A DNA stretch of 64,000 nucleotides from contig NZ_CP039371.1 in assembly GCF_005080685.1 (NCBI RefSeq), positions 1,798,001 to 1,862,000 of the forward strand. Direction: 5' to 3'. Source of the stretch: Pseudomonas putida. Its GTDB lineage: Bacteria; Pseudomonadota; Gammaproteobacteria; Pseudomonadales; Pseudomonadaceae. Both the position numbers and the translations under genes were made by a program. Below are positions 34,846 through 46,503 of this stretch, in pieces (position 1 is the first letter of the stretch; each line of letters begins with the position of its first letter). The notes beneath the pieces were generated by a model. The model did not search any database. It was not told the DNA's origin and saw only the letters and a list, made by a program, of their open reading frames with translations.

Positions 34846-37800
34846 ATGGCGTTCTTCACCGCAGCCAGCAAAGCCGACTTCCAGCACCAACTGCAAGCGG
34901 CCCTGGCGCAGCACATCAGCGAACAGGCACTGCCACAAGTGGCCCTGTTCGCCGAGCAGTTCTTCGGCATCATCTCTCTGGACGAACTCACCCAGCGGCG
35001 GCTGTCAGACCTTGCCGGCTGCACCTTGTCGGCCTGGCGCATCATCGAGCGCTTCGACCCCGAGCAGCCCCAGGTGCGGGTCTACAACCCCGACTACGAA
35101 CGCAATGGCTGGCAGTCGACGCACAGCGTGGTCGAGGTGCTGCATCACGACCTGCCATTTCTGGTCGACTCGGTGCGCACCGAACTCAATCGCCGCGGCT
35201 ATAGCATCCACACCCTGCAGACCACCGTGCTGAGCGTGCGCCGTGGCGCCAAGGGCGAGCTGCTCGAGTTGCTGCCCAAGGGCACCCAGGGCGAGGGCGT
35301 GCAGCATGAGTCGCTGATGTTCCTGGAGATCGACCGTTGCGCCAACGCCGCCGAACTGCAGGTGCTGGCCCGTGAAATCGAGCAGGTGCTGGCCGAGGTG
35401 CGGGTGGCGGTGGCCGATTTCGAGCCGATGAAGGCCAAGCTGCGCGAGGTGGTGGCGCAGGTCGAGCAGACCGCGTTCGGCCCTGCCCAGCACGACAAGG
35501 GCGAGGTCAAGGCGTTTCTCGAATGGTTGCTGGACAACCATTTCACCTTCCTCGGCTACGAGGAATTCACCGTCCAGGCCGATAGCGACGGCGGCCAGAT
35601 GGTCTACGACCCGCAATCGTTCCTCGGCCTGCCACGGCGCCTGCGCGTGGGCCTGACCGCCGAGGACCTGCGCATCGAAGACTACGCCGTGGCCTACCTC
35701 AACGAGCCGCTGCTGCTGTCGTTCGCCAAGGCTGCGCTGCCCAGCCGGGTGCACCGCCCGGCCTACCCGGACTACGTGTCGATCCGCCAGTTGAACGCCG
35801 AAGGTAAGGTCATCAAGGAATGCCGCTTCATGGGCCTGTACACCTCGTCGGTGTATGGCGAAAGCGTGCGCTCGATCCCCTATATCCGCGTCAAGGTTGC
35901 CGAGGTCGAGCGCCGCTCGGGCTTCGACGCCAAGGCGCACCTGGGCAAGGAGCTGGCCCAGGTGCTCGAGGTGCTACCGCGCGACGACCTGTTCCAGACG
36001 CCGATCGACGAGTTGTTCAGCACCGTCATGTCGATCGTGCAGATCCAGGAGCGCAACAAGATCCGCGTGTTCCTGCGCAAGGACCCGTACGGTCGTTTCT
36101 GTTACTGCCTGGCCTACGTGCCACGGGAAATCTACTCCACCGAGGTGCGCCAGAAGATCCAGCAGGTGCTGATGGAGCGCCTGAAGGCGAGCGACTGCGA
36201 GTTCTGGACCTTCTTCTCCGAGTCGGTGCTGGCCCGAGTGCAGCTCATTTTGCGGGTCGATCCGAAAAACCGTATCGATATCGATCCGCAGCAGTTGGAG
36301 AAGGAAGTGGTCCAGGCTTGCCGCTCGTGGCAGGACGACTACACCGCGCTGGTCATCGAGAACCTCGGCGAAGCCCAGGGCACCAACGTGCTCGGCGACT
36401 TCCCCAAGGGCTTCCCGGCGGGCTATCGCGAGCGCTTCCCGGCGCACTCGGCGGTAGTCGACCTGCAACACGTGCTGGCGTTGTCGGAAAGCAAACCGCT
36501 GGTCATGAGCTTCTACCAGCCGCTGACGCGCCTGGGCGACCGCCTGCTGCACTGCAAGCTGTACCACGCCGACACCCCGCTGGCGCTGTCCGATGTGCTG
36601 CCGATCCTGGAGAACCTCGGCCTGCGCGTGCTCGGCGAGTTCCCCTATCGGCTGCGTCACGCCAGCGGCCGTGAATACTGGATCCATGACTTCGCCTTCA
36701 CCTACAGCGAAGGCCTGAGCCTGGATATCCAGCAGCTCAACGACACCCTGCAGGACGCCTTCGTGCACATCGTCAACGGCGACGCCGAAAACGATGCCTT
36801 CAACCGCCTGGTGCTCACCGCCGGCCTGCCGTGGCGCGACGTGGCGCTACTGCGCGCCTATGCCCGCTACCTCAAGCAGATCCGCCTGGGCTTCGACCTG
36901 GGCTACATCGCCAGCACCTTGAACAACCATACCGACATCGCCCGCGAGCTGACCCGGTTGTTCAAGACCCGCTTCTACCTGGCGCGCAAGCTGGGTCAGG
37001 ATGACCTGGACGACAAGCAGCAGCGCCTGGAGCAGGCGATTCTCACTGCCCTGGACGATGTCCAGGTGCTCAACGAGGACCGCATCCTGCGTCGCTACCT
37101 GGACCTGATCAAGGCAACCCTGCGCACCAACTTCTACCAACCCGACGGCAATGGCCAGGCCAAGTCGTACTTCAGCTTCAAGTTCAATCCCAAGCTGATC
37201 CCCGAGCTGCCCAAGCCGGTGCCCAAGTTCGAGATATTCGTCTATTCGCCGCGGGTCGAGGGCGTGCACCTGCGCTTTGGCAACGTCGCCCGGGGCGGCT
37301 TGCGCTGGTCGGACCGCGAGGAAGACTTCCGTACCGAGGTGCTTGGCCTGGTCAAGGCCCAGCAGGTGAAGAACTCGGTGATCGTGCCGGTGGGCGCCAA
37401 GGGCGGGTTCCTGCCGCGCCGCCTGCCACTGGGCGGCAGCCGCGACGAGATCGCCGCCGAGGGCGTGGCTTGCTACCGCATCTTCATCAGTGGTCTGCTC
37501 GACATCACCGACAACCTCAAGGATGGCGGCGTGGTGCCGCCGGCCAACGTGGTCCGTCACGATGACGACGACCCCTACCTGGTGGTGGCGGCGGACAAAG
37601 GCACCGCGACCTTCTCCGACATCGCCAACGGCATCGCCATCGATTATGGCTTCTGGTTGGGCGACGCCTTCGCCTCCGGTGGCTCGGCCGGCTACGACCA
37701 CAAGAAGATGGGTATCACCGCCCGTGGCGCGTGGGTTGGCGTGCAGCGCCACTTCCGCGAGCGCGGCATCAACGTGCAGCAGGATCCGATCACCGTGATC

Positions 37801-39711
37801 GGTATCGGCGACATGGCCGGCGACGTGTTCGGCAACGGCCTGTTGATGTCCGACAAGCTGCAACTGGTGGCGGCGTTCAACCATCTGCACATCTTCATCG
37901 ACCCCAACCCGGACCCGGCCAGCAGCTTCGCCGAGCGTCAGCGCCTGTTCGACCTGCCGCGTTCGGCCTGGAGCGACTACGACACCAGCATCATGTCCGA
38001 AGGCGGCGGCATCTTCACTCGCAGCGCCAAGAGCATCGCCATCAGCGCACAGATGAAAGAGCGCTTCGCCATCGAAGCCGATCGCCTGACGCCGACCGAG
38101 CTGCTGCATGCGCTGCTCAAGGCGCCGGTGGACCTGCTGTGGAACGGCGGCATCGGTACCTATGTCAAGGCCAGCAGCGAAAGCCATGCCGATGTTGGCG
38201 ACAAGGCCAACGACGCCTTGCGCGTCGATGGTGACGAGCTGCGCTGCAAGGTGGTGGGGGAGGGCGGCAACCTGGGCATGACCCAGCTTGGCCGTGTCGA
38301 GTTCGGGCTGCATGGCGGCGCCACCAACACCGACTTCATCGACAATGCCGGCGGCGTGGACTGCTCCGACCATGAGGTCAACATCAAGATCCTGCTCAAC
38401 GAAGTGGTGCAGGGCGGCGACATGACCGAGAAGCAGCGTAACCAGCTGCTGGGTAGCATGACCGACGAAGTGTCCACGCTGGTGCTGGGCAACAACTACA
38501 AGCAGACCCAGGCGCTGTCGCTGGCTGCCCGCCGCGCCCGCGAGCGGATCGCCGAGTACAAGCGCCTAATGGCTGACCTCGAGGGCCGCGGCAAGCTCGA
38601 CCGGGCCATCGAGTTCCTGCCCACCGAGGAGCTGCTGGCCGAGCGCCTGGCGGCCGGCCAGGGGCTGACCCGCGCCGAGCTGTCGGTACTGATTTCCTAC
38701 AGTAAGATCGACCTCAAGGAGCAACTGCTCAAGTCGCAGGTACCTGACGACGACTACCTGACCCGCGACATGGAGACTGCTTTCCCGCCGTCGCTGGTCA
38801 GCAAGTTCGCCGAGGCCATGCGCCGTCATCGCCTCAAGCGCGAGATCGTCAGCACCCAGATTGCCAACGATCTGGTCAACAACATGGGCATCACTTTCGT
38901 ACAGCGCCTGAAGGAGTCCACTGGCATGAGCCCGGCCAATGTCGCTGGGGCCTACGTGATCGTGCGCGACATCTTCCACCTGCCGCACTGGTTCCGCCAG
39001 ATCGAGGCGCTGGACTACCAGGTGCCGGCCGAGATCCAGCTGACCTTGATGGACGAGCTGATGCGCCTGGGGCGTCGGGCCACCCGCTGGTTCCTGCGCA
39101 GCCGCCGCAACGAGCAGGATGCCGGGCGCGATGCGGCGCACTTCGGGCCGAAGATCGCGCAGTTGGGGCTCAAGCTCGACGAATTGCTGGAGGGGCCGAC
39201 CCGCGAGCGCTGGATGGTGCGCTACCAGAGCTTCGTCGCCGCGGGCGTGCCGGAACTGCTGGCGCGCATGGTCGCCGGTACCAGTCATCTCTACACGCTG
39301 CTGCCGATCATCGAGGCGGCGGATGTCACCGGGCATGAACCGGCACAGGTGGCCAAGGCGTTCTTCGCCGTCGGCAGTGCACTGGACCTGACCTGGTACC
39401 TGCAGGAAATCAGCAACCTGCCGGTGGAGAACAACTGGCAGGCATTGGCCCGCGAAGCGTTCCGCGACGACATCGACCTGCAGCAGCGGGCGATCACCAT
39501 TTCCGTGCTGCAGATGGCCGATGCGCCAGAGGACATCAACGCCCGGGTGGCGTTGTGGGCCGAGCAGCACAGAGTGATGGTCGAACGCTGGCGGGCCATG
39601 CTCGACGACCTGCGCAACGCCACCGGCACCGACTATGCGATGTATGCGGTAGCCAACCGCGAGCTGGTCGACCTGGCGATGAGCGGACAGGCGGTGGTGG
39701 TGCCGTCCTGA
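34846..39711 (+). CDS. gdhB: NAD-specific glutamate dehydrogenase, large type
   Basis: A 1,621-residue enzyme of the 180-kDa class that converts glutamate to 2-oxoglutarate with NAD+. The catalytic half begins near residue 800: VEGVHLRFGNVARGGLRWSD is the substrate region, NSVIVPVGAKGGF carries the catalytic-lysine stretch, and VIGIGDMAGDVFGNGLL is the dinucleotide-binding segment. The N-terminal half holds ACT-like regulatory modules (HDLPFLVDSVRTELNRRGY). ATG 34846 (MAFFTAASKADFQ) fits the family; the frame runs 35 codons further upstream without family character. It is a monocistronic gene. Confidence 0.95.
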   Translation: MAFFTAASKADFQHQLQAALAQHISEQALPQVALFAEQFFGIISLDELTQRRLSDLAGCTLSAWRIIERFDPEQPQVRVYNPDYERNGWQSTHSVVEVLHHDLPFLVDSVRTELNRRGYSIHTLQTTVLSVRRGAKGELLELLPKGTQGEGVQHESLMFLEIDRCANAAELQVLAREIEQVLAEVRVAVADFEPMKAKLREVVAQVEQTAFGPAQHDKGEVKAFLEWLLDNHFTFLGYEEFTVQADSDGGQMVYDPQSFLGLPRRLRVGLTAEDLRIEDYAVAYLNEPLLLSFAKAALPSRVHRPAYPDYVSIRQLNAEGKVIKECRFMGLYTSSVYGESVRSIPYIRVKVAEVERRSGFDAKAHLGKELAQVLEVLPRDDLFQTPIDELFSTVMSIVQIQERNKIRVFLRKDPYGRFCYCLAYVPREIYSTEVRQKIQQVLMERLKASDCEFWTFFSESVLARVQLILRVDPKNRIDIDPQQLEKEVVQACRSWQDDYTALVIENLGEAQGTNVLGDFPKGFPAGYRERFPAHSAVVDLQHVLALSESKPLVMSFYQPLTRLGDRLLHCKLYHADTPLALSDVLPILENLGLRVLGEFPYRLRHASGREYWIHDFAFTYSEGLSLDIQQLNDTLQDAFVHIVNGDAENDAFNRLVLTAGLPWRDVALLRAYARYLKQIRLGFDLGYIASTLNNHTDIARELTRLFKTRFYLARKLGQDDLDDKQQRLEQAILTALDDVQVLNEDRILRRYLDLIKATLRTNFYQPDGNGQAKSYFSFKFNPKLIPELPKPVPKFEIFVYSPRVEGVHLRFGNVARGGLRWSDREEDFRTEVLGLVKAQQVKNSVIVPVGAKGGFLPRRLPLGGSRDEIAAEGVACYRIFISGLLDITDNLKDGGVVPPANVVRHDDDDPYLVVAADKGTATFSDIANGIAIDYGFWLGDAFASGGSAGYDHKKMGITARGAWVGVQRHFRERGINVQQDPITVIGIGDMAGDVFGNGLLMSDKLQLVAAFNHLHIFIDPNPDPASSFAERQRLFDLPRSAWSDYDTSIMSEGGGIFTRSAKSIAISAQMKERFAIEADRLTPTELLHALLKAPVDLLWNGGIGTYVKASSESHADVGDKANDALRVDGDELRCKVVGEGGNLGMTQLGRVEFGLHGGATNTDFIDNAGGVDCSDHEVNIKILLNEVVQGGDMTEKQRNQLLGSMTDEVSTLVLGNNYKQTQALSLAARRARERIAEYKRLMADLEGRGKLDRAIEFLPTEELLAERLAAGQGLTRAELSVLISYSKIDLKEQLLKSQVPDDDYLTRDMETAFPPSLVSKFAEAMRRHRLKREIVSTQIANDLVNNMGITFVQRLKESTGMSPANVAGAYVIVRDIFHLPHWFRQIEALDYQVPAEIQLTLMDELMRLGRRATRWFLRSRRNEQDAGRDAAHFGPKIAQLGLKLDELLEGPTRERWMVRYQSFVAAGVPELLARMVAGTSHLYTLLPIIEAADVTGHEPAQVAKAFFAVGSALDLTWYLQEISNLPVENNWQALAREAFRDDIDLQQRAITISVLQMADAPEDINARVALWAEQHRVMVERWRAMLDDLRNATGTDYAMYAVANRELVDLAMSGQAVVVPS

Positions 39712-39728
39712 GCGTAGCTGCAAACGAA

Positions 39729-39943
39729 AAACCCCGGCCGTGATGCCTAACGCTGTTCACTTAAGAGTGCCGGGGCTGCTGCGCAGCCCTTTCGCGACCC
39801 AAGGCCGCTCCCACATTGTCCGTGCTTGCCCTGTAGATAGAGGCTTTCACGGTCATTGTGGGAGCGGCCTTGTGTCGCGATGGGCTGCGCAGCAGCCCCG
39901 GCAATCTTAAGTGAACAGCATTACGGCCTTGATGCCGGGGGGG
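39729..39943 (-). terminator. Probable ppsR terminator split by an insertion
   Basis: Joining CCCCGGCC from 39732-39739 with TTGATGCCGGGG from 39929-39940 gives CCCCGGC-CTTGAT-GCCGGGG. On the minus strand this hairpin would be followed by TTTTT (the A run at 39727-39731), a good terminator for ppsR. In the window the two halves are separated by the 176-bp element. The reconstruction is an inference. Confidence 0.55.
39748..39923. mobile_element. 176-bp palindromic miniature element with terminal inverted repeats
   Basis: The left end TAACGCTGTTCACTTAAGA is mirrored at the right end (TAATGCTGTTCACTTAAGA when read on the other strand). Inside, GGGGCTGCTGCGCAGCCC is mirrored by GGGCTGCGCAGCAGCCCC, and REP-like GGCCGCTCCCACATTG by CATTGTGGGAGCGGCC. 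It is flanked by CGGCCGTGATGCC (39735-39747) and CGGCCTTGATGCC (39924-39936), which agree at 12 of 13 bases and look like a target duplication. It codes for nothing, so any mobility would need a transposase elsewhere. Confidence 0.65.
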
Positions 39944-39981
39944 GTCGTAGGCGACCCATTGCCGCTCCTACAGGTTGATGC

Positions 39982-40800
39982 CTACTTGAACCTGCGCTCC
40001 ACGCCTTTTTCCACCAGGATTTTCGCGGAAATCTCCTCCACCGAGAAATGTGTGGAGTTGATGTTGGGAATGTTCTCCCGGCGGAACAGGTTCTCCACCT
40101 CGCGTACCTCGAATTCGCACTGGGCGAAGCTCGAATAGCGGCTATTGGGCTTGCGCTCGTGGCGGATGGCGGTGAGCCGGTCGGGATCGATGGTCAGGCC
40201 GAACAGCTTGTGCTGGTACTTCTTCAGCACCGTCGGCAACTGCAGGCGCTCCATGTCGTCCTCGGTGAGCGGGTAGTTGGCCGCCCGGATACCGAACTGC
40301 ATGGCCATGTACAGGCAGGTCGGGGTCTTGCCGCAGCGCGACACGCCGACCAGGATCAGGTCGGCCTTGTCGTAATAGTGGGTGCGAGCGCCATCGTCGT
40401 TGTCGAGGGCGAAATTCACCGCCTCGATGCGCTCCATATAGTTGGAATTTCCACCGATCGAGTGGGATTTTCCGACGGAATACGACGAATGGGCAGTTAA
40501 TTCTTGCTCAAGTGGGGATAAAAACGTGGAAAAGATGTCGATCATGAAGCCGTTCGACGTAGCCAGGATCTCACGGATGTCCTGATTGACGATGGTGTCG
40601 AAGATGATTGGCCGCATGCCGTCGCGTTCGGCGGCGGCGTTGATTTGCGCCACCATGGTCCGCGCTTTGTCCGGCGTATCGATGTACGGACGGGTGAATT
40701 TATTGAAAGGAATGCTATCGAACTGCGCTAGCAAGCTTTGGCCCAGGGTTTCGGCCGTGATGCCGGTGCCGTCGGAGATGAAGAACGCGGTTCGTTTCAT
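39982..40800 (-). CDS. ppsR: PEP synthase regulatory protein (kinase/pyrophosphorylase)
   Basis: A 272-residue DUF299 protein that inactivates PpsA by ADP-dependent phosphorylation and reactivates it by Pi-dependent phosphorolysis. The P-loop [19 protein letters not shown] begins at residue 152 and the N-terminus [20 protein letters not shown] is diagnostic. The start at 40800 is preferred over the longer frame from 40881. It is divergent from its target gene ppsA. Confidence 0.95.
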   Translation of the reverse strand: MKRTAFFISDGTGITAETLGQSLLAQFDSIPFNKFTRPYIDTPDKARTMVAQINAAAERDGMRPIIFDTIVNQDIREILATSNGFMIDIFSTFLSPLEQELTAHSSYSVGKSHSIGGNSNYMERIEAVNFALDNDDGARTHYYDKADLILVGVSRCGKTPTCLYMAMQFGIRAANYPLTEDDMERLQLPTVLKKYQHKLFGLTIDPDRLTAIRHERKPNSRYSSFAQCEFEVREVENLFRRENIPNINSTHFSVEEISAKILVEKGVERRFK

Positions 40801-40845
40801 TTGCGATCTGGGCCTTAAGCTGATGACAAATCTTGGATATGATAA

Positions 40846-40861
40846 GTTCGGTTTGCCGAAC
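40846..40861. promoter_or_regulatory. Inverted repeat in the ppsR-ppsA divergent region
   Basis: GTTCGG-TTTG-CCGAAC is a perfect 6-bp inverted repeat between the two divergent starts. TATGAT lies just before it (40838-40843). It could be an operator or a leader hairpin; no regulator can be named. Confidence 0.35.
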
Positions 40862-40975
40862 GTGGCTGTCGGCATTCTCACTTATTTTCCAGGTACAGGC
40901 CACAAGCGCCCGGTCAAGTCATAGAGGCAGGCCGGCGCCCTTGAGCGTTTCCCATACAGAAGTGGAGAGATCACC

Positions 40976-43351
<2,376 letters not shown>

Positions 43352-43362
43352 TGCCGTGAAAT

Positions 43363-43436
43363 GCGCAGGCGTGCCTGGCGCGCCTGCGCCTGGTTTATCC
43401 AGGGCGAGTTCCAGCAATGGATCCCGCCCTTTTTTT
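43363..43436 (+). terminator. ppsA terminator region
   Basis: A 9-bp perfect stem GCGCAGGCG/CGCCTGCGC (43363-43389) is followed by a second, weaker stem GGGCG/CGCCC (43402-43429) with seven T after it. The second hairpin contains an ATG (43417) that is the longer possible start of the hydrolase, which argues against using that start. Confidence 0.7.
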
Positions 43437-43449
43437 GTGCAAGTCATCT

Positions 43450-44442
43450 ATGCAAAGCAGTAGCACTCTATTTCCTGTCGCCCTGCTCAGTGCCGAGCGT
43501 CGCGGTGACCTCAGCGAAGACGTGTATCGGATCAAGGCAGGCAACAGCCCGGACCCGAGCGTCGAGCTGGCCATTACCCGCCTTGGGCTGGCTGATCAGG
43601 CTCGCAGCCATGGCGAGCCAGTGATTCTCCTGCACGGCAGTTTTTCCAACCGGCGCTTCTGGTATTCGCCCAAGGGCATCGGCCTGGGCGCGCACTTGGC
43701 ACGTGCCGGTTTCGACGTGTGGATCCCGGAAATGCGCGGCCACGGCCTGTCGCCGCGCAACCGTGACTGGCAGCGCAACCGGGTGGCCGACTATGCCCGG
43801 CATGACCTGCCGGTGATCGCCGCTTTCGTCCAGGAGCAGGCGGGGCGCATGCCGCATTGGATCGGCCATTCGCTGGGCGGCACCACCTTGGCCGCCGCGT
43901 TGGGCGGTGGCTACCTGAAAGCCGGGCAGGTGGCCAGTGCGGCGTTGTTCGGCAGTCAGGTGAGCCGGGTGTATTGGCCATTGAAAGTACCGCCGTTGGC
44001 GTGGGGAGCGAAGTTGTTGCTCAAGCGCTGGGGGCATTTGTCCGGTTCGCGACTCAAGCGTGGCCCGGAGGATGAGCCGATCGGCCTGGCGTTGGAGAGC
44101 ATGCGCTGGCACGGCCTGTTCGGCCGCTTCGGCGACAAGGGCGAAGATTGGTGGGCGGGGCTGGCGGAGGTCGACGTGCCGTTGCTGGCCGTGGCCGGTG
44201 CCGGTGATTTCCAGGACCCGGTTTGGGCGTGTCGCAAGCTGTTCGAGCAACTGGGCGGGGAGCGCAAGCAGTTCCTGCGCCTGGGCCGCGAGGAAGGCTT
44301 CGAGGCGTTTGGCCATGTCGACATGCTGGTGAGCAAGGCGGCGCAGGTGCAGGTCTGGCCGTTGGTGGAGCGATGGTTGCGCGACCCGTTGGTGGCGGTG
44401 CATGAAGCGACAGTGGTGGCGGAGGCGGTGCCGGCGGGGTGA
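43450..44442 (+). CDS. Alpha/beta hydrolase
   Basis: A 330-residue alpha/beta hydrolase. Marks are the oxyanion motif LLHGSFSNRRFW, the region DVWIPEMRGHGLSPRN, the nucleophile elbow GHSLGG (Ser in WIGHSLGGTTL), and a late histidine in FGHVDMLVS. No signal peptide. The substrate is unknown. The same gene follows ppsA in P. aeruginosa as I recall the order. ATG 43450 was chosen because it lies beyond the ppsA T tract. Confidence 0.82.
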   Translation: MQSSSTLFPVALLSAERRGDLSEDVYRIKAGNSPDPSVELAITRLGLADQARSHGEPVILLHGSFSNRRFWYSPKGIGLGAHLARAGFDVWIPEMRGHGLSPRNRDWQRNRVADYARHDLPVIAAFVQEQAGRMPHWIGHSLGGTTLAAALGGGYLKAGQVASAALFGSQVSRVYWPLKVPPLAWGAKLLLKRWGHLSGSRLKRGPEDEPIGLALESMRWHGLFGRFGDKGEDWWAGLAEVDVPLLAVAGAGDFQDPVWACRKLFEQLGGERKQFLRLGREEGFEAFGHVDMLVSKAAQVQVWPLVERWLRDPLVAVHEATVVAEAVPAG

Positions 44443-44471
44443 TCGTGTGTCGATCGTGCCGGGCCTTTCGC

Positions 44472-44543
44472 GGACAAGCCCGCTCCCACAGGTTCCCAGA
44501 TCGACGTGGCGGCGCTGGGCGCCGGCTTGCCGGCGACAGGGCC
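44472..44543. repeat. Two REP-like segments between the hydrolase and rraA
   Basis: GGACAAGCCCGCTCCCACAGG (44472-44492) and GCCGGCTTGCCGGCGACAGG (from 44521) are REP-type cores of two different subtypes in the 208-bp gap. They do not form a long perfect inverted pair. Confidence 0.6.
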
Positions 44544-44650
44544 GTTACAGACAAACCTGAATGACCGCCCGGTCCGGGATGACTGCACCGACCGCTCCGG
44601 TGTAGCCTAGCGCCACACCCGTTTTCGTTGTGACTGACAAGGAGCTTGCC

Positions 44651-45142
44651 ATGCAGCATTACGTTACGCCCGACCTGTGCGATGCCTACCCGGACCTGGT
44701 CCAGGTGCTCGAGCCGATGTTCAGCAACTTCGGTGGCCGCGATTCCTTCGGCGGCCAGATCGTCACCATCAAGTGCTTCGAGGACAACTCGCGAGTCAAG
44801 GAGCAGGTCGAGCTCGACGGCAAGGGCAAGGTGCTGGTGGTCGATGGTGGTGGCTCCCTGCGCTGCGCGCTGCTCGGCGACATGCTGGCCGAAAAGGCCG
44901 CCAAGAATGGCTGGGAAGGCCTGGTGATCTACGGCTGCGTACGCGACGTGGATGTGCTGATCCAGACCGACGTGGGCGTACAGGCCCTGGCCAGCCACCC
45001 GAAGAAGACCGACAAGCGCGGTCTGGGCGATCTCGATGTGGCAGTGACCTTCGCGGGCGTGACCTTCCGCCCGGGCGAATACCTGTATGCCGACAACAAT
45101 GGTGTGATCGTCTCGCCAAGCCCGCTGAAAATGCCGGAGTAA
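44651..45142 (+). CDS. rraA: RraA family protein
   Basis: A 163-residue protein of the RraA family, which in E. coli binds RNase E and inhibits it; related proteins are oxaloacetate decarboxylases or aldolases. The marks are the glycine-rich [19 protein letters not shown] and [14 protein letters not shown], whose arginine and aspartate bind substrate in aldolase relatives. An AAGGAG site precedes ATG 44651. The cytoplasmic role in this organism could be either. Confidence 0.9.
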   Translation: MQHYVTPDLCDAYPDLVQVLEPMFSNFGGRDSFGGQIVTIKCFEDNSRVKEQVELDGKGKVLVVDGGGSLRCALLGDMLAEKAAKNGWEGLVIYGCVRDVDVLIQTDVGVQALASHPKKTDKRGLGDLDVAVTFAGVTFRPGEYLYADNNGVIVSPSPLKMPE

Positions 45143-45169
45143 CGCGCCGTACGCGCTGATGGAGCGTCA

Positions 45170-46180
45170 ATGTTCGAGGAAGACAACGCGCAGTGGGGGC
45201 TGGTGCATGCCCTGGTGCTCGATGGTAAAGGCGGCGCGCGTTCGATCGCCCGTACCGAGTTGGACGCGCTGCAACTGCAGCCGCAGGAAAGCCTGTGGCT
45301 GCACTGGGATCGCAGCCATCCGCAAACCCGTGCCTGGCTGCTGCACGACAGCGGCCTGAGCGAGTTCGCCTGTGACTTGCTGCTGGAGGAAAACACCCGG
45401 CCACGCTTGTTGCCCCTGGCTGACGAGCAACTGCTGCTGTTCCTGCGCGGAGTCAACCTGAACCCCGGAGCCGAGCCCGAGGACATGGTCTCGGTGCGTA
45501 TCCATGCCCAGGCGCAGCGGGTCATTTCCCTGCGCTTGCGTTCGTTGCGCGCCAGTGAAGAGGTTCTCCAGCAGCTGGAAGAGGGGCGGGGGCCGAAATC
45601 GGCGTCCGAACTGTTACTGCTGATGGGTGAGTTGTTGACCGAAAAGGTCCAGGCGCTGGTCAGCGATCTCTCGGAGCTGGCTGATCTGGAGGAAGAAAAG
45701 TTCGAATCCGACGAACGGTACTCTTCAAGGCGTGCCGGCGCGGAGCATGGCAGCCTGCAGCAGATCCGCCGGCGTGCAGCCGGCTTGCGACGCTTCCTGG
45801 CCCCGCAGCGGGAAATCTACGCGCAGTTGTCGCGCAGCAAGTGGAGCTGGTTCGCCCCGGCCGATGCCGATTACTGGAACGAGCTGAACAACAGCCTGAT
45901 CCGCTATCTCGAGGAGCTCGAACTGGCTCGGGAGCGGGCCGCACTGGTGCTTGAGAGCGAGGACCGGCGACGCGCCGAGCGCATGAACCGGACCATGTTC
46001 CGCTTCGGTATCATCACCTGCATCTTTTTACCCATGAGTTTCGTCACAGGCTTGCTCGGCATCAATGTCGGCGGCATTCCGGGGGCGCAGAATCCCTACG
46101 GTTTCCTGTTCGCCTGCATTGTCGTGCTGGGGTTGGCCGTGGGGCAGTGGTGGCTGTTCCGTCGCCTGCGGTGGGTATGA
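45170..46180 (+). CDS. CorA-family zinc/magnesium transporter (ZntB/CmaX-like)
   Basis: A 336-residue CorA-superfamily protein: a long cytoplasmic N-terminal domain with helical segments, then two C-terminal helices (about 275-297 and 308-328). The loop between them has GINVGGIPG, the GxN motif of the family in the ZntB form. It sits ahead of crfX-cmpX-sigX-oprF as cmaX does in P. aeruginosa. The ion cannot be settled from sequence; it lies 27 bp after rraA. Confidence 0.86.
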   Translation: MFEEDNAQWGLVHALVLDGKGGARSIARTELDALQLQPQESLWLHWDRSHPQTRAWLLHDSGLSEFACDLLLEENTRPRLLPLADEQLLLFLRGVNLNPGAEPEDMVSVRIHAQAQRVISLRLRSLRASEEVLQQLEEGRGPKSASELLLLMGELLTEKVQALVSDLSELADLEEEKFESDERYSSRRAGAEHGSLQQIRRRAAGLRRFLAPQREIYAQLSRSKWSWFAPADADYWNELNNSLIRYLEELELARERAALVLESEDRRRAERMNRTMFRFGIITCIFLPMSFVTGLLGINVGGIPGAQNPYGFLFACIVVLGLAVGQWWLFRRLRWV

Positions 46181-46237
46181 AGGTTGTGACCCATCGCCTG
46201 GCCGTCTCGTCTCTGACAGACATTGCGCGAGGTGCCC

Positions 46238-46501
46238 ATGCACGATCCGTTTGAAGAATCCTTGCGCGACCTGCTCAAGGCGTCGCCGTCCGGCCAGGAC
46301 CGGGACGACGCCGCCTGCCTGGGTCGCGTACTGAAAACCGCCAACCGCCAGGTCGGCGCTGGCGATCTGTTCAGCTTGCTTGGCCGCTGGAGCCAGGCGC
46401 TGCTGATCGCCGTGAACAACGGCTCGGCGCATGTCGCGCCGGTCCGTCGACACTCTACTCGCAACGCTGCCGCGGGCAGCAAAGCTGATAAGGCCGATTG
46501 A
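46238..46501 (+). CDS. crfX: CrfX small protein
   Basis: An 87-residue soluble protein (MHDPFEESLRDLLKASPSG, ending in a Lys/Ala-rich tail) matching CrfX by sequence and by its fixed place between cmaX and cmpX. Function is poorly understood; it has been tied to the SigX regulon. ATG 46238 was preferred to the in-frame start at 46223. Confidence 0.82.
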   Translation: MHDPFEESLRDLLKASPSGQDRDDAACLGRVLKTANRQVGAGDLFSLLGRWSQALLIAVNNGSAHVAPVRRHSTRNAAAGSKADKAD

Positions 46502-46503
46502 AT

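Noticed and set aside
36847..38373. Minus-strand frame of 508 codons opposite gdhB
   Set aside because: Antisense shadow; gdhB is a complete recognised enzyme there.
43417..43449. Longer start for the alpha/beta hydrolase
   Set aside because: The ATG lies inside the ppsA terminator hairpin and the codons cover its T tract.
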